Source: Spirochaetia bacterium (GTDB taxonomy: Bacteria; Spirochaetota; UBA4802; UBA5550). From it: a stretch of 64,000 nucleotides of DNA. A program made the translations under genes and the position numbers. The notes under the pieces were generated by a model. It was not told the DNA's origin, did not search any database, and saw only the letters and a program-made list of their open reading frames with translations. Each line of letters opens with the position of its first letter. The first letter of the stretch is position 1. Below are positions 1 through 10,172 of the stretch, in pieces. The stretch covers positions 1-64,000 of the forward strand of contig VFJS01000055.1 of assembly GCA_009885955.1 (NCBI GenBank), read 5' to 3'.

Positions 1-28
1 ATTCGGATTGTTCACTGGTTAGAGTCAT

Positions 29-60
29 CCCTCTCCTGCCAGGAGAGGGACTGAGGGTGA
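29..60. repeat. short intergenic hairpin repeat (CCCTCTCCT-gcc-AGGAGAGGG followed by actgagggtgagg)
   Basis: perfect 9-bp inverted repeat with 3-nt loop plus the GAGGGTGAGG tail typical of interspersed non-coding repeats. Confidence 0.5.
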
Positions 61-158
61 GGTCAAATGGGTTATAATGTCTCAAAAGGTATTCTAAATC
101 TGAGTTTTATTATATTAAGAATAGGCTGGAAACTATTTCTATCATTATAAAAAATAAT

Positions 159-188
159 TTGACAAAAATAATAAATCAATCCTATTTA
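159..188 (+). promoter_or_regulatory. candidate sigma70-type promoter (TTGACA, 18 nt, TATTTA)
   Basis: consensus -35 at 159-164 and weak -10 at 183-188 upstream of the lipoprotein ORF. Confidence 0.35.
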
Positions 189-234
189 TTATTTGTATAT
201 CAACATTTATAAATTCAATATTCAGGCAAAATTT

Positions 235-642
235 ATGAAAAAAGTATTATTCATTACTTCCATAATATTTTTTACAATCACCCAATTTTCATGCAGTAAG
301 GCTTACGACATTTCTGGTATTTATGTTCACAGTAAAGGTCTTCTGAAATATTACACAATGACTGTTACAAAAAAGGAAGGAAGCCGATACATGATCAAGT
401 TCGAAGGAGTCCCTCTTAACAACTATAATAAAACAGAATGGTCAAAAATCTGTAATGGAATTTTTGATGGTAAATCAATCAAATGCGATGGATTAATCCT
501 TGAATTTTTTACGTCCGTCGGCATAGTAGATGTTTCATACTCCGAAAATGAAAAACAAATTTTTATTAATAATAAAAAAGAGATTGATGAAGAAATAACA
601 CTTTATAATAAAGTGCAAAAACAGAGTGGCAAGGAAAAGTAA
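235..642 (+). CDS. hypothetical lipoprotein
   Basis: ORF with probable start MKKVLFITSIIFFTITQFSCSK, a signal peptide with lipobox-like Cys. Confidence 0.6.
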   Translation: MKKVLFITSIIFFTITQFSCSKAYDISGIYVHSKGLLKYYTMTVTKKEGSRYMIKFEGVPLNNYNKTEWSKICNGIFDGKSIKCDGLILEFFTSVGIVDVSYSENEKQIFINNKKEIDEEITLYNKVQKQSGKEK

Positions 643-658
643 CAGGAGAATAATATCA

Positions 659-1423
659 ATGCCCATAAATAAAATAATTCCCCTTGCAATATTTTCTATA
701 CTAATATTATTTTTTTCATCTTGCGGAAAAAATCCTGAAAAGAAAGGCTCAAAACACGAGGTAGAAAAAAACATTGGTATTGTTCTCTCACAGAACAGCG
801 CTCTCAGGGTTGATCCATATATCTTTTCTGGCCTGGCAGTAAAATTGAACAAAGGCGATACTGTTGAGATTATAGATAAATCATCGGAAAAAAGCTGGAT
901 AGGATCACTGCAGGATTACTGGTACAAAGCCAGGATGAACAACGGTATTACAGGATGGGTTTTCGGGAAAAATATTAAGATTGTCAAATCAAAAGATGAC
1001 TCCGATGTAAGCAAATTCGTATCAGAATTTTTCAAGGACGAAAGCAATTCCCTGAAAAAGGAGATTGCCGGAAAGTGGTGGAGCATCAATAAGTTTGAGG
1101 ATTTCACAGAAGATGCTTTGGAATTCACGCCAGATGGCAAATATAAATCATATAAAAACCAACAGGATCCAACTTATATAGATGGAGAGTACAAAATAGA
1201 TTTTCAGAATAGTGAAATTTTATTTGAGAAAGGAACAACATTCGGGGAAAATTTAAAATTTGCTCCAAGGGGAAAGACGTATGTTCTCTACAAGGAATTG
1301 AAAACTGGAGAGATGGTTTTCAAAAAAATTTCTCTTGAAACTACAAAAAAAGAATCAGGAAAATCTGAAAAAACAGATAAGTCTGAAAAAATTCAGAATA
1401 ATGATGAAGATAAGACTAAATAA
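659..1423 (+). CDS. lipoprotein with bacterial SH3-like domain
   Basis: MPINKIIPLAIFSILILFFSSCGK lipobox; LRVDP...GDTVEIIDKS...YWYKARMNNGITGWVFG SH3b-like pattern. Confidence 0.65.
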   Translation: MPINKIIPLAIFSILILFFSSCGKNPEKKGSKHEVEKNIGIVLSQNSALRVDPYIFSGLAVKLNKGDTVEIIDKSSEKSWIGSLQDYWYKARMNNGITGWVFGKNIKIVKSKDDSDVSKFVSEFFKDESNSLKKEIAGKWWSINKFEDFTEDALEFTPDGKYKSYKNQQDPTYIDGEYKIDFQNSEILFEKGTTFGENLKFAPRGKTYVLYKELKTGEMVFKKISLETTKKESGKSEKTDKSEKIQNNDEDKTK

Positions 1424-2144
1424 ATTTTTATCCTCGTGCGGACTGGGCTCCAGGCGGAAAACCGAGGAACTTATAAAAAACGGTGAAATAAAGATAAACA
1501 GGCAGGTAACTACAAAACTGTCTTCAACTGTAAATCCCGATATCGATAAAGTTGAGTATAGGGGTTCCATCCTTTCGCAAGTCAGTGAATTCTATTATAT
1601 AATACTTAATAAACCGAAAGGGTATGTAACAACGCAATTCGATGAAAAAATGAGGCCGATTGTCATGGATATGATCCCTGACACTTACAAAAGGGCAGGA
1701 GTAACACCTGTAGGGAGGCTTGACATGGATACTCAGGGAATTCTTCTACTAACGAATAACGGCGACCTTGCTTTCAGACTTAGTCATCCAAGTTATGGGA
1801 TAGAGAAGGAATACCTTGTTGACATAGACAAACCGCTTTCCGAATCTGATATGAAAAAAATGGAAAAGGGTGTCTATCTCCACCAGATCAAAAAAAAGAC
1901 AGGGAAAGCCGTAGTGAAGCCTATCGACATCGAAAAAAAAAGGTTAAAATTCCGGATCAGCGAAGGAAAAAAACGCCAGGTGAGACATACATTTGAAAAT
2001 CTGGGCTACAGGGTAATTACCTTAACAAGGACTGCTTATGGGCCGCTGTCAATCAGAGGTCTAAAAAGAGGAGCCTACAGGTCGCTTAAAAAGAATGAAG
2101 TAAGGTCACTTCTCGAACTTGTAAAATTACAGGGACATTCCTGA
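1401..2144 (+). CDS. pseudouridine synthase, RsuA/RluB family
   Basis: S4-like N-terminus RLNKFLSSCGLGSRRKTEELI and catalytic motif VGRLDMDTQGILLLTNNG; start trimmed to Met at 1401/1404. Confidence 0.9.
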   Translation: MMKIRLNKFLSSCGLGSRRKTEELIKNGEIKINRQVTTKLSSTVNPDIDKVEYRGSILSQVSEFYYIILNKPKGYVTTQFDEKMRPIVMDMIPDTYKRAGVTPVGRLDMDTQGILLLTNNGDLAFRLSHPSYGIEKEYLVDIDKPLSESDMKKMEKGVYLHQIKKKTGKAVVKPIDIEKKRLKFRISEGKKRQVRHTFENLGYRVITLTRTAYGPLSIRGLKRGAYRSLKKNEVRSLLELVKLQGHS

Positions 2145-2197
2145 TTACCGGTTGTCCTCATCCTTCATAATGGTCTACTTCGGCAGGAGAAAAAAAA

Positions 2198-3817
2198 TTG
2201 GAGAATAAAATCAGGATCGCCATGGCACAGAAAAATTTTCTGGTTGGCGACATCGAAGGCAACAGGGATAAAATAATTGCCTCATCGATTAATGCTCGTG
2301 ACATTTTGAAGGCAGACATTGTTGTCTTTCCTGAACTGGCTCTGACAGGATACCCACCGGAAGATCTCCTTCTTAGATCTGAATTATTCATGAGGGTCGA
2401 ATCAGCCCTTAGTATGATTAAAAAGGGAACGATAGGGATTGACGTAATTACCGGTCATCCCAGGAAATCGGAGAATTCAATTTTTAATAGCGCTACAGTG
2501 ACAAGAGATGGGGAGATATTATATACATGCGATAAAGAATACCTCCCAAATTACAGTATATTTGATGAAATGCGGTATTTTAAACCGGGCGAAAAAAAAA
2601 ATATTTTTAAATTCAAGGGTGTCTCAATTGGAATAGCGATATGCGAAGATGCCTGGTTTCCAGGGCCGGTAATTAATGCCAGGGAAAAAGGCGCTCAGTT
2701 AATAATAACCATCAATGCCTCACCATTCAATGTTAATAAAAATGCTGAGAGAATTTCAGTTCTCCGTAAACGCATCGCTGAGAACAGAATTCCCATGGTT
2801 TATGTAAATATGGTCGGAGGACAGGATGAACTGATTTTCGATGGGAATTCATTTGCTATTGATGAAAATGGTAATTTGGTGCAGTGCTCCCCCCCCTATA
2901 TTGAAGGAATATTTCCTATTGACTTTGTCATTCAAAATTCCATACTTAAACCTATTCCAGGCGAAATTGTCCCACCCCTATTGGAAGAAAAAAGCATCTA
3001 CGAAGCCCTTGTCCTCGGAGTTAAGGATTATATAAACAAGAACAATTTCAATGGTGCCGTTATAGGGATTTCCGGGGGTATCGATTCAGCGTTGACGCTA
3101 GCAATCGCTGTAGACGCTATCGGTAAGGCCAGGGTCCAGGCTGTATCCATGCCGTCAAGATATACTGCTGACATAAGTATTGAAGATGCCAGGACAGAAG
3201 CTGAAATTCTGGGAGTTGAATTCACACTAATCTCTATTGAAGAGACATTTAAGGCATTTATTAATTCCCTGGCACATGAATTCAAAAATTTCAAAACGGA
3301 CACAACTGAAGAGAATTTGCAGGCCCGTTGCCGGGGAGTTATCCTCATGGCAATATCAAATAAAAAAGGGAAAATTGTCCTTACTACCGGGAATAAAAGT
3401 GAAATGGCGGTAGGATATGCTACACTATACGGAGATATGGCAGGGGGATTCAGCGTTATAAAGGATGTTCCCAAGACACTCGTATATCGTTTAGCAAAAT
3501 ATAGAAATTCCATTTCACCTGTTATCCCGGAAAGGGTAATAAAAAGACCTCCTTCAGCTGAATTGGCACCGGGACAGAAGGATGATGATAGCCTCCCTCC
3601 CTATGAAATTCTTGACCCAATACTTGAAATGTATATTGAAGAAGACAAGTGTATCAGGGAAATCGTTAAAGCAGGCTATGACCGTAATGTTGTGGAAAAA
3701 GTTGTCCGCATGATTCTCAGGAATGAATACAAAAGAAGGCAATCGCCTCCCGGAGTAAGAATAACCAGGAGAGCCTTTGGAAAAGACAGACGCTATCCAA
3801 TAACTTCAGGATTTTGA
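2198..3817 (+). CDS. nadE: glutamine-dependent NAD+ synthase
   Basis: N-terminal nitrilase-type amidase (FPELALTGYPPEDLL, ICEDAW) and C-terminal NAD synthase (GISGGIDSALTLAIAVDAIG); TTG start. Confidence 0.93.
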   Translation: MENKIRIAMAQKNFLVGDIEGNRDKIIASSINARDILKADIVVFPELALTGYPPEDLLLRSELFMRVESALSMIKKGTIGIDVITGHPRKSENSIFNSATVTRDGEILYTCDKEYLPNYSIFDEMRYFKPGEKKNIFKFKGVSIGIAICEDAWFPGPVINAREKGAQLIITINASPFNVNKNAERISVLRKRIAENRIPMVYVNMVGGQDELIFDGNSFAIDENGNLVQCSPPYIEGIFPIDFVIQNSILKPIPGEIVPPLLEEKSIYEALVLGVKDYINKNNFNGAVIGISGGIDSALTLAIAVDAIGKARVQAVSMPSRYTADISIEDARTEAEILGVEFTLISIEETFKAFINSLAHEFKNFKTDTTEENLQARCRGVILMAISNKKGKIVLTTGNKSEMAVGYATLYGDMAGGFSVIKDVPKTLVYRLAKYRNSISPVIPERVIKRPPSAELAPGQKDDDSLPPYEILDPILEMYIEEDKCIREIVKAGYDRNVVEKVVRMILRNEYKRRQSPPGVRITRRAFGKDRRYPITSGF

Positions 3818-3844
3818 AGAAACCATTCAAAACATGAATCATAC

Positions 3845-3887
3845 TAAAACAAAGAGGCAGCTCTTTTGGAGCTGCCTCTTTGTTTTA
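3845..3887. terminator. bidirectional intrinsic terminator between convergent nadE and groEL
   Basis: 19-bp perfect stem (TAAAACAAAGAGGCAGCTC / GAGCTGCCTCTTTGTTTTA), 5-nt loop, T/A tracts on both flanks. Confidence 0.9.
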
Positions 3888-3952
3888 TTTTCAGGCACCA
3901 ATAAATTAATATCTAATTATACGAGGGCCCTTTAATTCAACAGGCCGGAATA

Positions 3953-5596
3953 TTACATCATTCCCGGCATTCCTCCGCCCATGCCGCCCATACCGCCATG
4001 GCCGCCATGCTGCTCATCCTCTTTCTTATCAGTGATAATTACTTCAGTTGTTGACATCATCCCGGCCACAGAGGCAGCATTCTGAAGCGCGGACCTTACG
4101 ACCTTAGCAGGATCAATTATTCCGGCTTTCATGAGATCAACCCACTCCATTTTATTTGCATCAAAGCCCATGCTGCCTTTTTGAGTCTTTGCTTTTTCAA
4201 CAATCACCGAGCCTTCCTGACCGGCATTTATCACGATCTGTTTCATCGGTGCTTCCACTGCCCTGGATATAATCTCTGCACCTATCTTTTCATCTCCGGT
4301 CAGCGTCGCTGCCAGTTTCAGAATAGATTCCTGTGCATGTATCAACACAAGTCCGCCTCCGGGAACGATACCCTCTTCTACGGCTGACCTTGTTGCTGAA
4401 AGGGCATCTTCAACCCTGGCCTTTTTCTCTTTCAATTCAATCTCAGTCGGTGCTCCGACATTGATAACAGCCACGCCGCCAGCCAGCTTAGCTTTTCTCT
4501 CCTGAAGCTTCTCAATATCATAATCAGAAGTGGAGTCCTCAATCTGCTTCTGGATCTGATTTATCCTTCCCTGTACCTCACCCTTCGTCCCGGCGCCTTC
4601 TATAATTGTGGTGTTTTCTTTGTCAATGATAACCTTCTTGGCCCTTCCAAGCATCTTTTCAGTTGTGCTGTCGAGCTTCATCCCGAGGTCTTCTGAAATC
4701 ACCTGGCCACTTGTTAAAATGGCTATGTCCTGGAGCATCTCTTTTCTTCTGTCTCCAAAGCCAGGGGCTTTTACAGCAACACAGGAAATAGTCTTTCTTA
4801 GTGTATTTACTACTATTGTTGCAAGGGCCTCCCCTTCAACATCCTCTGATATTATCAGAAGCGGCTTTCCTGCCTGCGCAACTTTCTCCAGTATGGGGAG
4901 AAGATCCTTCATTGAGGATATTTTTTTGTCATAGATGAGGATAAAAACGTTTTCCAGGACCGCCTGCATGGCCTCTGTATCATTTGCCATATATGGGGAG
5001 ATATATCCCCTGTCGAACTGCATCCCCTCAACGACTTCCAGGTTGGTTTCAATGGACTTGGATTCCTCAACGGTAATTACTCCGTCCTTTCCAACTTTGT
5101 CCATAGCATCGGCAATCAAGTCGCCGATAACCATGTCATTATTAGCCGATATTGATGCCACCTGTGCTATCTCTTTTTTATCGACGATCTCCTTGGAAAC
5201 TGATGCAATGTATGCAACAGCCGCCTCAACCGCCTGGTCAATCCCTCTTTTAAGGCTCATTGGATTAGCCCCGGCCGTTACATTCTTCAGACATTCCCTG
5301 AATATATTCGCAGCAAGAATTGTTGCTGTTGTTGTTCCGTCACCGGCAACATCATTTGTCTTTGTTGCGACTTCCTTTACCATCTGAGCCCCCATGTTCT
5401 GAAAGGGATCTTCAAGCTCAATCTCTTTAGCAACTGTAACGCCGTCTTTGGTAACAGTAGGTGCACCGAATTTTTTATCTATAACCACGTTCCTGCCCCT
5501 GGGGCCGAGGGTTACCTGCACTGCATCAACCAGCTTTTTAACGCCTTCATAAATAGATCTTCTTGCTTCGTCATTATACTGTAAAATCTTAGCCAT
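3953..5596 (-). CDS. groEL: chaperonin GroEL
   Basis: full-length GroEL with [26 protein letters not shown] and Gly/Met-rich tail [14 protein letters not shown]. Confidence 0.98.
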   Translation of the reverse strand: MAKILQYNDEARRSIYEGVKKLVDAVQVTLGPRGRNVVIDKKFGAPTVTKDGVTVAKEIELEDPFQNMGAQMVKEVATKTNDVAGDGTTTATILAANIFRECLKNVTAGANPMSLKRGIDQAVEAAVAYIASVSKEIVDKKEIAQVASISANNDMVIGDLIADAMDKVGKDGVITVEESKSIETNLEVVEGMQFDRGYISPYMANDTEAMQAVLENVFILIYDKKISSMKDLLPILEKVAQAGKPLLIISEDVEGEALATIVVNTLRKTISCVAVKAPGFGDRRKEMLQDIAILTSGQVISEDLGMKLDSTTEKMLGRAKKVIIDKENTTIIEGAGTKGEVQGRINQIQKQIEDSTSDYDIEKLQERKAKLAGGVAVINVGAPTEIELKEKKARVEDALSATRSAVEEGIVPGGGLVLIHAQESILKLAATLTGDEKIGAEIISRAVEAPMKQIVINAGQEGSVIVEKAKTQKGSMGFDANKMEWVDLMKAGIIDPAKVVRSALQNAASVAGMMSTTEVIITDKKEDEQHGGHGGMGGMGGGMPGMM

Positions 5597-5641
5597 CGTT
5601 CTCCTCTTTAATATTATTTATTCAAATTTTGTTTTGTTAAA

Positions 5642-5923
5642 TCAATCAACAATTGCAAGTACATCGTTTTCAGATAAAAGCAGATATTCTGTACCTTTAT
5701 GCTTTATTTCTGTCCCAGCATACTTGCCGAATAGAATCTTATCACCGGTTTTAACAGTCATGGGAATTATGTCCATGCCATCCTTGCGGCCTCCGCCGAC
5801 AGCAATGACTTTGCCCATTTGAGGTTTTTCCTTTGCCGTATCTGGTACAATAATCGCACCTACCTTCTGCTCTTCCTCAACCAGTTCTACAAGAATCTTA
5901 TCACCAATAGGTTTTATAGCCAC
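5642..5923 (-). CDS. groES: co-chaperonin GroES
   Basis: MAIKPIGDKILVELVEEEQKVGAIIVPDTAKEKPQMGKVIAVG; GTG start at 5923 preceded by GGAGG. Confidence 0.96.
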   Translation of the reverse strand: MAIKPIGDKILVELVEEEQKVGAIIVPDTAKEKPQMGKVIAVGGGRKDGMDIIPMTVKTGDKILFGKYAGTEIKHKGTEYLLLSENDVLAIVD

Positions 5924-6039
5924 GTATATCCTCCTAAAATATTTTTTTAAATTGCTTGTATATAAATATACACTTATATACATTTATAATACACCTCATG
6001 GAGCAAGTATGTATAAATGCCCTTTAATTGCAAGTTATT

Positions 6040-6089
6040 TTATTAATTTTGTTAGCACTCAGCTTAATGAGTGCTAACAAAATTAATAA
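6040..6089. promoter_or_regulatory. CIRCE-like HrcA operator upstream of groESL
   Basis: TTAGCACTC-N8-GAGTGCTAA inside a 21-bp perfect inverted repeat. Confidence 0.88.
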
Positions 6090-6184
6090 TAATATAAACA
6101 ATCCCAATCTTCAAGCTTTATTTTATCAATTAAATACGATTTAAAGGCGGTTATTGCAATATATAGTCAAAAATTAACCTTTTT

Positions 6185-6211
6185 AATAAAATTAATAAAA
6201 TTAATAAAATT
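6185..6211. repeat. 9-bp tandem repeat (AATAAAATT x3)
   Basis: three exact copies read directly. Confidence 0.7.
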
Positions 6212-6226
6212 TATTTATTCTGTAAT

Positions 6227-6706
6227 TTATTCTTTATCAATAAAATGGCCAGATTTTCCACCCATTTTTTCAATCAGTTTAATATCCTCAATAATAATGG
6301 TCTTATCAACAGCCTTACACATATCATAAATTGTCAGTGCAGCTACAGTAATAGCAGTAAGGGCCTCCATTTCAACTCCAGTTTTTCCATTAAGTTTAAC
6401 CTCTGACAGGAGTTCTAAACCTCCCTTCTCCCTGTTTATTCTTATATGTATGTCGATATGAGTAAGAAAAAGCGGGTGGCACAGTGGTATAAGTTCGGAA
6501 GTCTTCTTTGCGCCCATTATCCCTGCAATTTTTGCAATTTCGAAGAGGTTCCCTTTCGGAAGGAGTTTATTTTCAATTAAATCAATTGTTTTCCCTTTAA
6601 TGCGGATGAATCCTGAGGCTCTCGCCATCCTGTCAGTATCGTCTTTTCCCGAAATATCAACCATTTCCGGCAGACCCTTATCTGAATAATGTGAAAATTC
6701 TTCCAT
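6227..6706 (-). CDS. moaC: cyclic pyranopterin monophosphate synthase MoaC
   Basis: MVDISGKDDTDRMARASGFIRI, LIPLCHPLFLTHID, KTGVEMEALTAITVAALTIYDMCKA. Confidence 0.95.
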   Translation of the reverse strand: MEEFSHYSDKGLPEMVDISGKDDTDRMARASGFIRIKGKTIDLIENKLLPKGNLFEIAKIAGIMGAKKTSELIPLCHPLFLTHIDIHIRINREKGGLELLSEVKLNGKTGVEMEALTAITVAALTIYDMCKAVDKTIIIEDIKLIEKMGGKSGHFIDKE

Positions 6707-6807
6707 AACACACCTGAATTAATAATAACTATATATATTCAATCAAACTTTTGTCAGCAGAAAAAATAAAGGGTAAAAAAATTGAAGACTACAAAAATAC
6801 TAATGCA

Positions 6808-7551
6808 TTACATCGATTCTCTACCGTATCTTTTGGATATATAATGTACTATGCCTACAAGAATATATATGCCCATACAGATAAATACAGCCCACATTCC
6901 TGCAAAAATCAACATAAGGATCACAAGTGCAAATGTAGTTGCCGTTGATAATTTTCCTTTTTTGAAGATCACTGAGAAAAATTTGACATAGTCAACTTTT
7001 GATATCATGAGAAACCCGACGATTATATAAAGAGGGATGAAGATCATTAAAGGAAAGGTTAACTCTATTCTTCCAATGAATAAAAGTGTAGCAAAAGGGA
7101 GGGCTGGAATTGAAGAAATGAAAACTCCTGCAGCAGGAGACGGCAGCCCGGTAAATCCAGATTTTTTTGTGCCTGTATTGAACCTTGCAAGCCTGAATGT
7201 GGTGCATATTGGAAAAAATGTTGCCACAAGCATGCCATAATTAATTCCCAGTCCAATTTCAGGTAAATTGTAAAGATATGCCTGGTATGACAAAAATCCT
7301 GGAGCTATACCGTATGAGACGCCATCTGCCAGGGAATCAAGCTGAACACCTATCTGGCTTTCAGCTTTCAGTGCTCTTGCCAGAGCCCCATCAAAAAGGT
7401 CAAAAAAGGATGATATGAAAATTAGCGTTGCCGCAATTGCATTTGATTCTTCCATCCCTTTTGCTTTGCTTGCAAAAATTATGGAAATGAAACCTGTTAT
7501 CAGGTTTAACATTGTAAATGCGTTCGGAATTATTGCCCTTTTACCGCTCAT
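6808..7551 (-). CDS. pssA: CDP-diacylglycerol--serine O-phosphatidyltransferase
   Basis: CDP-alcohol phosphatidyltransferase motif DLFDGALARALKAESQIGVQLDSLADGVSYG; multiple TM segments. Confidence 0.9.
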   Translation of the reverse strand: MSGKRAIIPNAFTMLNLITGFISIIFASKAKGMEESNAIAATLIFISSFFDLFDGALARALKAESQIGVQLDSLADGVSYGIAPGFLSYQAYLYNLPEIGLGINYGMLVATFFPICTTFRLARFNTGTKKSGFTGLPSPAAGVFISSIPALPFATLLFIGRIELTFPLMIFIPLYIIVGFLMISKVDYVKFFSVIFKKGKLSTATTFALVILMLIFAGMWAVFICMGIYILVGIVHYISKRYGRESM

Positions 7552-7629
7552 CTTTATCCTAATTTAAAAAATAATTATATGTAAAAATAATTTAAAACAA
7601 AGAAAAGTCAATTAAAAAATATATTGAAT

Positions 7630-8733
7630 TTATTTTATCGACCTTACCCTTTTTAAATCACTGGACCTCTCAAAACCTAATTTGATAAGTGTAGTGATAA
7701 GGTTTTTGTAATCAATACCTGAATATTCCCATAATTTCGGATACATGCTGACACTTGTGAAACCGGGCAGCGTATTTATTTCATTAAGATAAAACTTTCC
7801 ATTTTCTCTGTCGATAAAAAAGTCGATCCTGGCCATGCCGCTGCAGTTAAGCAGAGAATAAATTTTAAGGGCGCACTCTCGTATAGAATCTGACATTATT
7901 TTATCTACATTTGCCGGTATAATAAGTTCGGCCCCATTTGAATCGATATATTTAGCTTCATAAGAATAGAATTCATGATTGGGGATGACTTCCCCGAGGA
8001 CCGATGCCTTAGCCTCATCATTTCCAAGCACAGAGCATTCAATTTCCCTGGCATTTAACCCGTTCTCAACAATAACTTTATTATCATATTTAAATGCAAA
8101 ATCTACGGCAGAACTAAGTTCTTCCCATTTTTTGACCTTGCTGATCCCGACAGATGAGCCAGAATTTGAAGGTTTAACAAAAAGGGGAATCTGAAGCCTG
8201 TGATGGATTTTTTTTATCAAATCGGCCTGTTTATTGTCCCATTCTTTCCTGTGAATAGTCTCCCAGTCAACAACGGGTATCCCGCTGTCCCTTAACACAC
8301 GCTTCATTATATCCTTGTCCATGCCAAGAACCGAACCTGCAGTTCCTGCGCCTACAAAGGGGACCATGCTCAATTCAAGAAGGCCCTGGAGTGTCCCATC
8401 TTCGCAGAATGTCCCGTGGATAACTGGAAAAACAATATCGATAAGCACCTTCCTCCCCGACTCAATATCTATGAGAGAAAGTTTTCCATCACACTCATAA
8501 TGGTTTAAATGCCAAAGTCCTTTTTTCTCAAGGGCTAGCGTATTACCGAAATTTTTATCTTTTACTATTAACGGCCTGTCCTGTACATACCATCGTCCAT
8601 CTCTGTCAATGCCAATGGCAACAGGCTCAAACTGCCCGTGATCCATGAACGATATGACTGACGCAGCAGAGCATTTTGACACTTCATGTTCCTCTGACCT
8701 GCCTCCATATAGAACGCCAACCCTTGAAATCAT
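7630..8733 (-). CDS. ddl: D-alanine--D-alanine ligase
   Basis: GVLYGGRSEEHEVS, HGTFCEDGTLQGLLE, KPSNSGSSVGISKV, FYLNEINTLPGFTSVSMYPKLW. Confidence 0.96.
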   Translation of the reverse strand: MISRVGVLYGGRSEEHEVSKCSAASVISFMDHGQFEPVAIGIDRDGRWYVQDRPLIVKDKNFGNTLALEKKGLWHLNHYECDGKLSLIDIESGRKVLIDIVFPVIHGTFCEDGTLQGLLELSMVPFVGAGTAGSVLGMDKDIMKRVLRDSGIPVVDWETIHRKEWDNKQADLIKKIHHRLQIPLFVKPSNSGSSVGISKVKKWEELSSAVDFAFKYDNKVIVENGLNAREIECSVLGNDEAKASVLGEVIPNHEFYSYEAKYIDSNGAELIIPANVDKIMSDSIRECALKIYSLLNCSGMARIDFFIDRENGKFYLNEINTLPGFTSVSMYPKLWEYSGIDYKNLITTLIKLGFERSSDLKRVRSIK

Positions 8734-9966
8734 TTAAACCTGTCCAAGTTCAATGAAGATCTCATGTATGGCTTTTACAGCCAGCTCTGCATACTTGGTG
8801 TCTATAACACATGATATCCCAATCTCCGAGGTAGATATCATCTCAATATTAATCCCATGATCGGAAAGCACCTTAAACATTCTTCCGGCTACACCCCAGG
8901 CTGAAAGCATTCCAACACCTACTGCAGATACTATGGCAATATTCTCCTTTGACTCAATGCCCTGGCTGATTCCGAATTCACCCCTCAGAGAGTTACAGAT
9001 TGCTATTGCATCCTTCAGATTCTCCTTAAGAACCGTAAAGGATATAGATGCTTTATTATCATGCCCGGTTGACTGGACTATCATGTTAACATAAATTTTA
9101 TTTTTCCCTAACAGTTCAAATAATTTGGCTGCGATTCCCGGCCTGTCCGGAATATCCCTGATTGTAATTTTGGCTTCATTCAATTTTGAAGTGACGCCGC
9201 TGATTAGAAACTTTTCCATCATCTCCTCCCTTGGCATTACTATTGTTCCCTCTTCGCTGTTGAAACTCGATCTGACATGAAGTTTTATGTTGTATTTTTT
9301 TGCAAACTCGACGGACCTTGAATGAAGAACTCCCGCCCCGAGCCTTGCCAGTTCAAGCATTTCATCGTAACTAATCTCATTCAGCTTTTTAGTATGCTCG
9401 ACAATCCTGGGATCTGCAGTATAAACTCCATTGACATCAGTATAAATTTCACAATCCCGAGATTTCAGAACTGCAGCCAGCGCTACCGCCGTGGTGTCTG
9501 ATCCGCCTCTTCCCAGGGTAGTGATATTTTCATCATCATCGATTCCCTGGAATCCGGCAACTATGACAACATTGTTTTCATTCAGATATTTCATGATTCT
9601 TTCTGTTGAAATGCTCTGAATTTTGGCGTTTGAAAAATTTCCATCGGTGACAAGCTTTATCTGGGAACCGGTAAATGATACTGCATCAATTCCAATATTC
9701 TGCAGAGCCATGGCAAGAAGGGAGATTGATACCTGTTCACCGGTGGAAAGGAGCATATCCATCTCCCTGCGGCTTGGATTTTCATTGATCTCCATAGAAA
9801 GCTTGATTAGTTCATCAGTTGCATGCCCCATGGCTGATACTACAACAACAACTGAAATTCCCCGGTCGACATACTGCCTGATTTTCTCTGCGACGGCCTT
9901 AATCCGTTCAGGAGTACCAACCGAAGTACCTCCGTATTTCTGAACAACAATTTTCTTATCATTCAT
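8734..9966 (-). CDS. lysC: aspartate kinase
   Basis: [34 protein letters not shown]-terminal ACT domains; stop directly abuts ddl ATG (TAAATG). Confidence 0.95.
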   Translation of the reverse strand: MNDKKIVVQKYGGTSVGTPERIKAVAEKIRQYVDRGISVVVVVSAMGHATDELIKLSMEINENPSRREMDMLLSTGEQVSISLLAMALQNIGIDAVSFTGSQIKLVTDGNFSNAKIQSISTERIMKYLNENNVVIVAGFQGIDDDENITTLGRGGSDTTAVALAAVLKSRDCEIYTDVNGVYTADPRIVEHTKKLNEISYDEMLELARLGAGVLHSRSVEFAKKYNIKLHVRSSFNSEEGTIVMPREEMMEKFLISGVTSKLNEAKITIRDIPDRPGIAAKLFELLGKNKIYVNMIVQSTGHDNKASISFTVLKENLKDAIAICNSLRGEFGISQGIESKENIAIVSAVGVGMLSAWGVAGRMFKVLSDHGINIEMISTSEIGISCVIDTKYAELAVKAIHEIFIELGQV

Positions 9967-9984
9967 TAATTTTTTTCCCTGATA

Positions 9985-10092
9985 TTAAATTAAAAGTTCA
10001 TCCTCAGAACTGAATTTTAATTCATTTAAAATTCTTTCATCAGAACTATTTGGTATTTCAAGGAAACCGCGAAATGTATATAACTTAGGCAT
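9985..10092 (-). CDS. candidate 35-aa small ORF upstream of lysC
   Basis: MPKLYTFRGFLEIPNSSDERILNELKFSSEDELLI*; ATG to TAA read by hand, 19-bp gap to lysC. Confidence 0.3.
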   Translation of the reverse strand: MPKLYTFRGFLEIPNSSDERILNELKFSSEDELLI

Positions 10093-10172
10093 CCTTAAAT
10101 TTTATCGTAAATATAAAAACCGAATCCAAATCAATTAAATATTATACTGCCAATTCAGATGAGATACAATTA

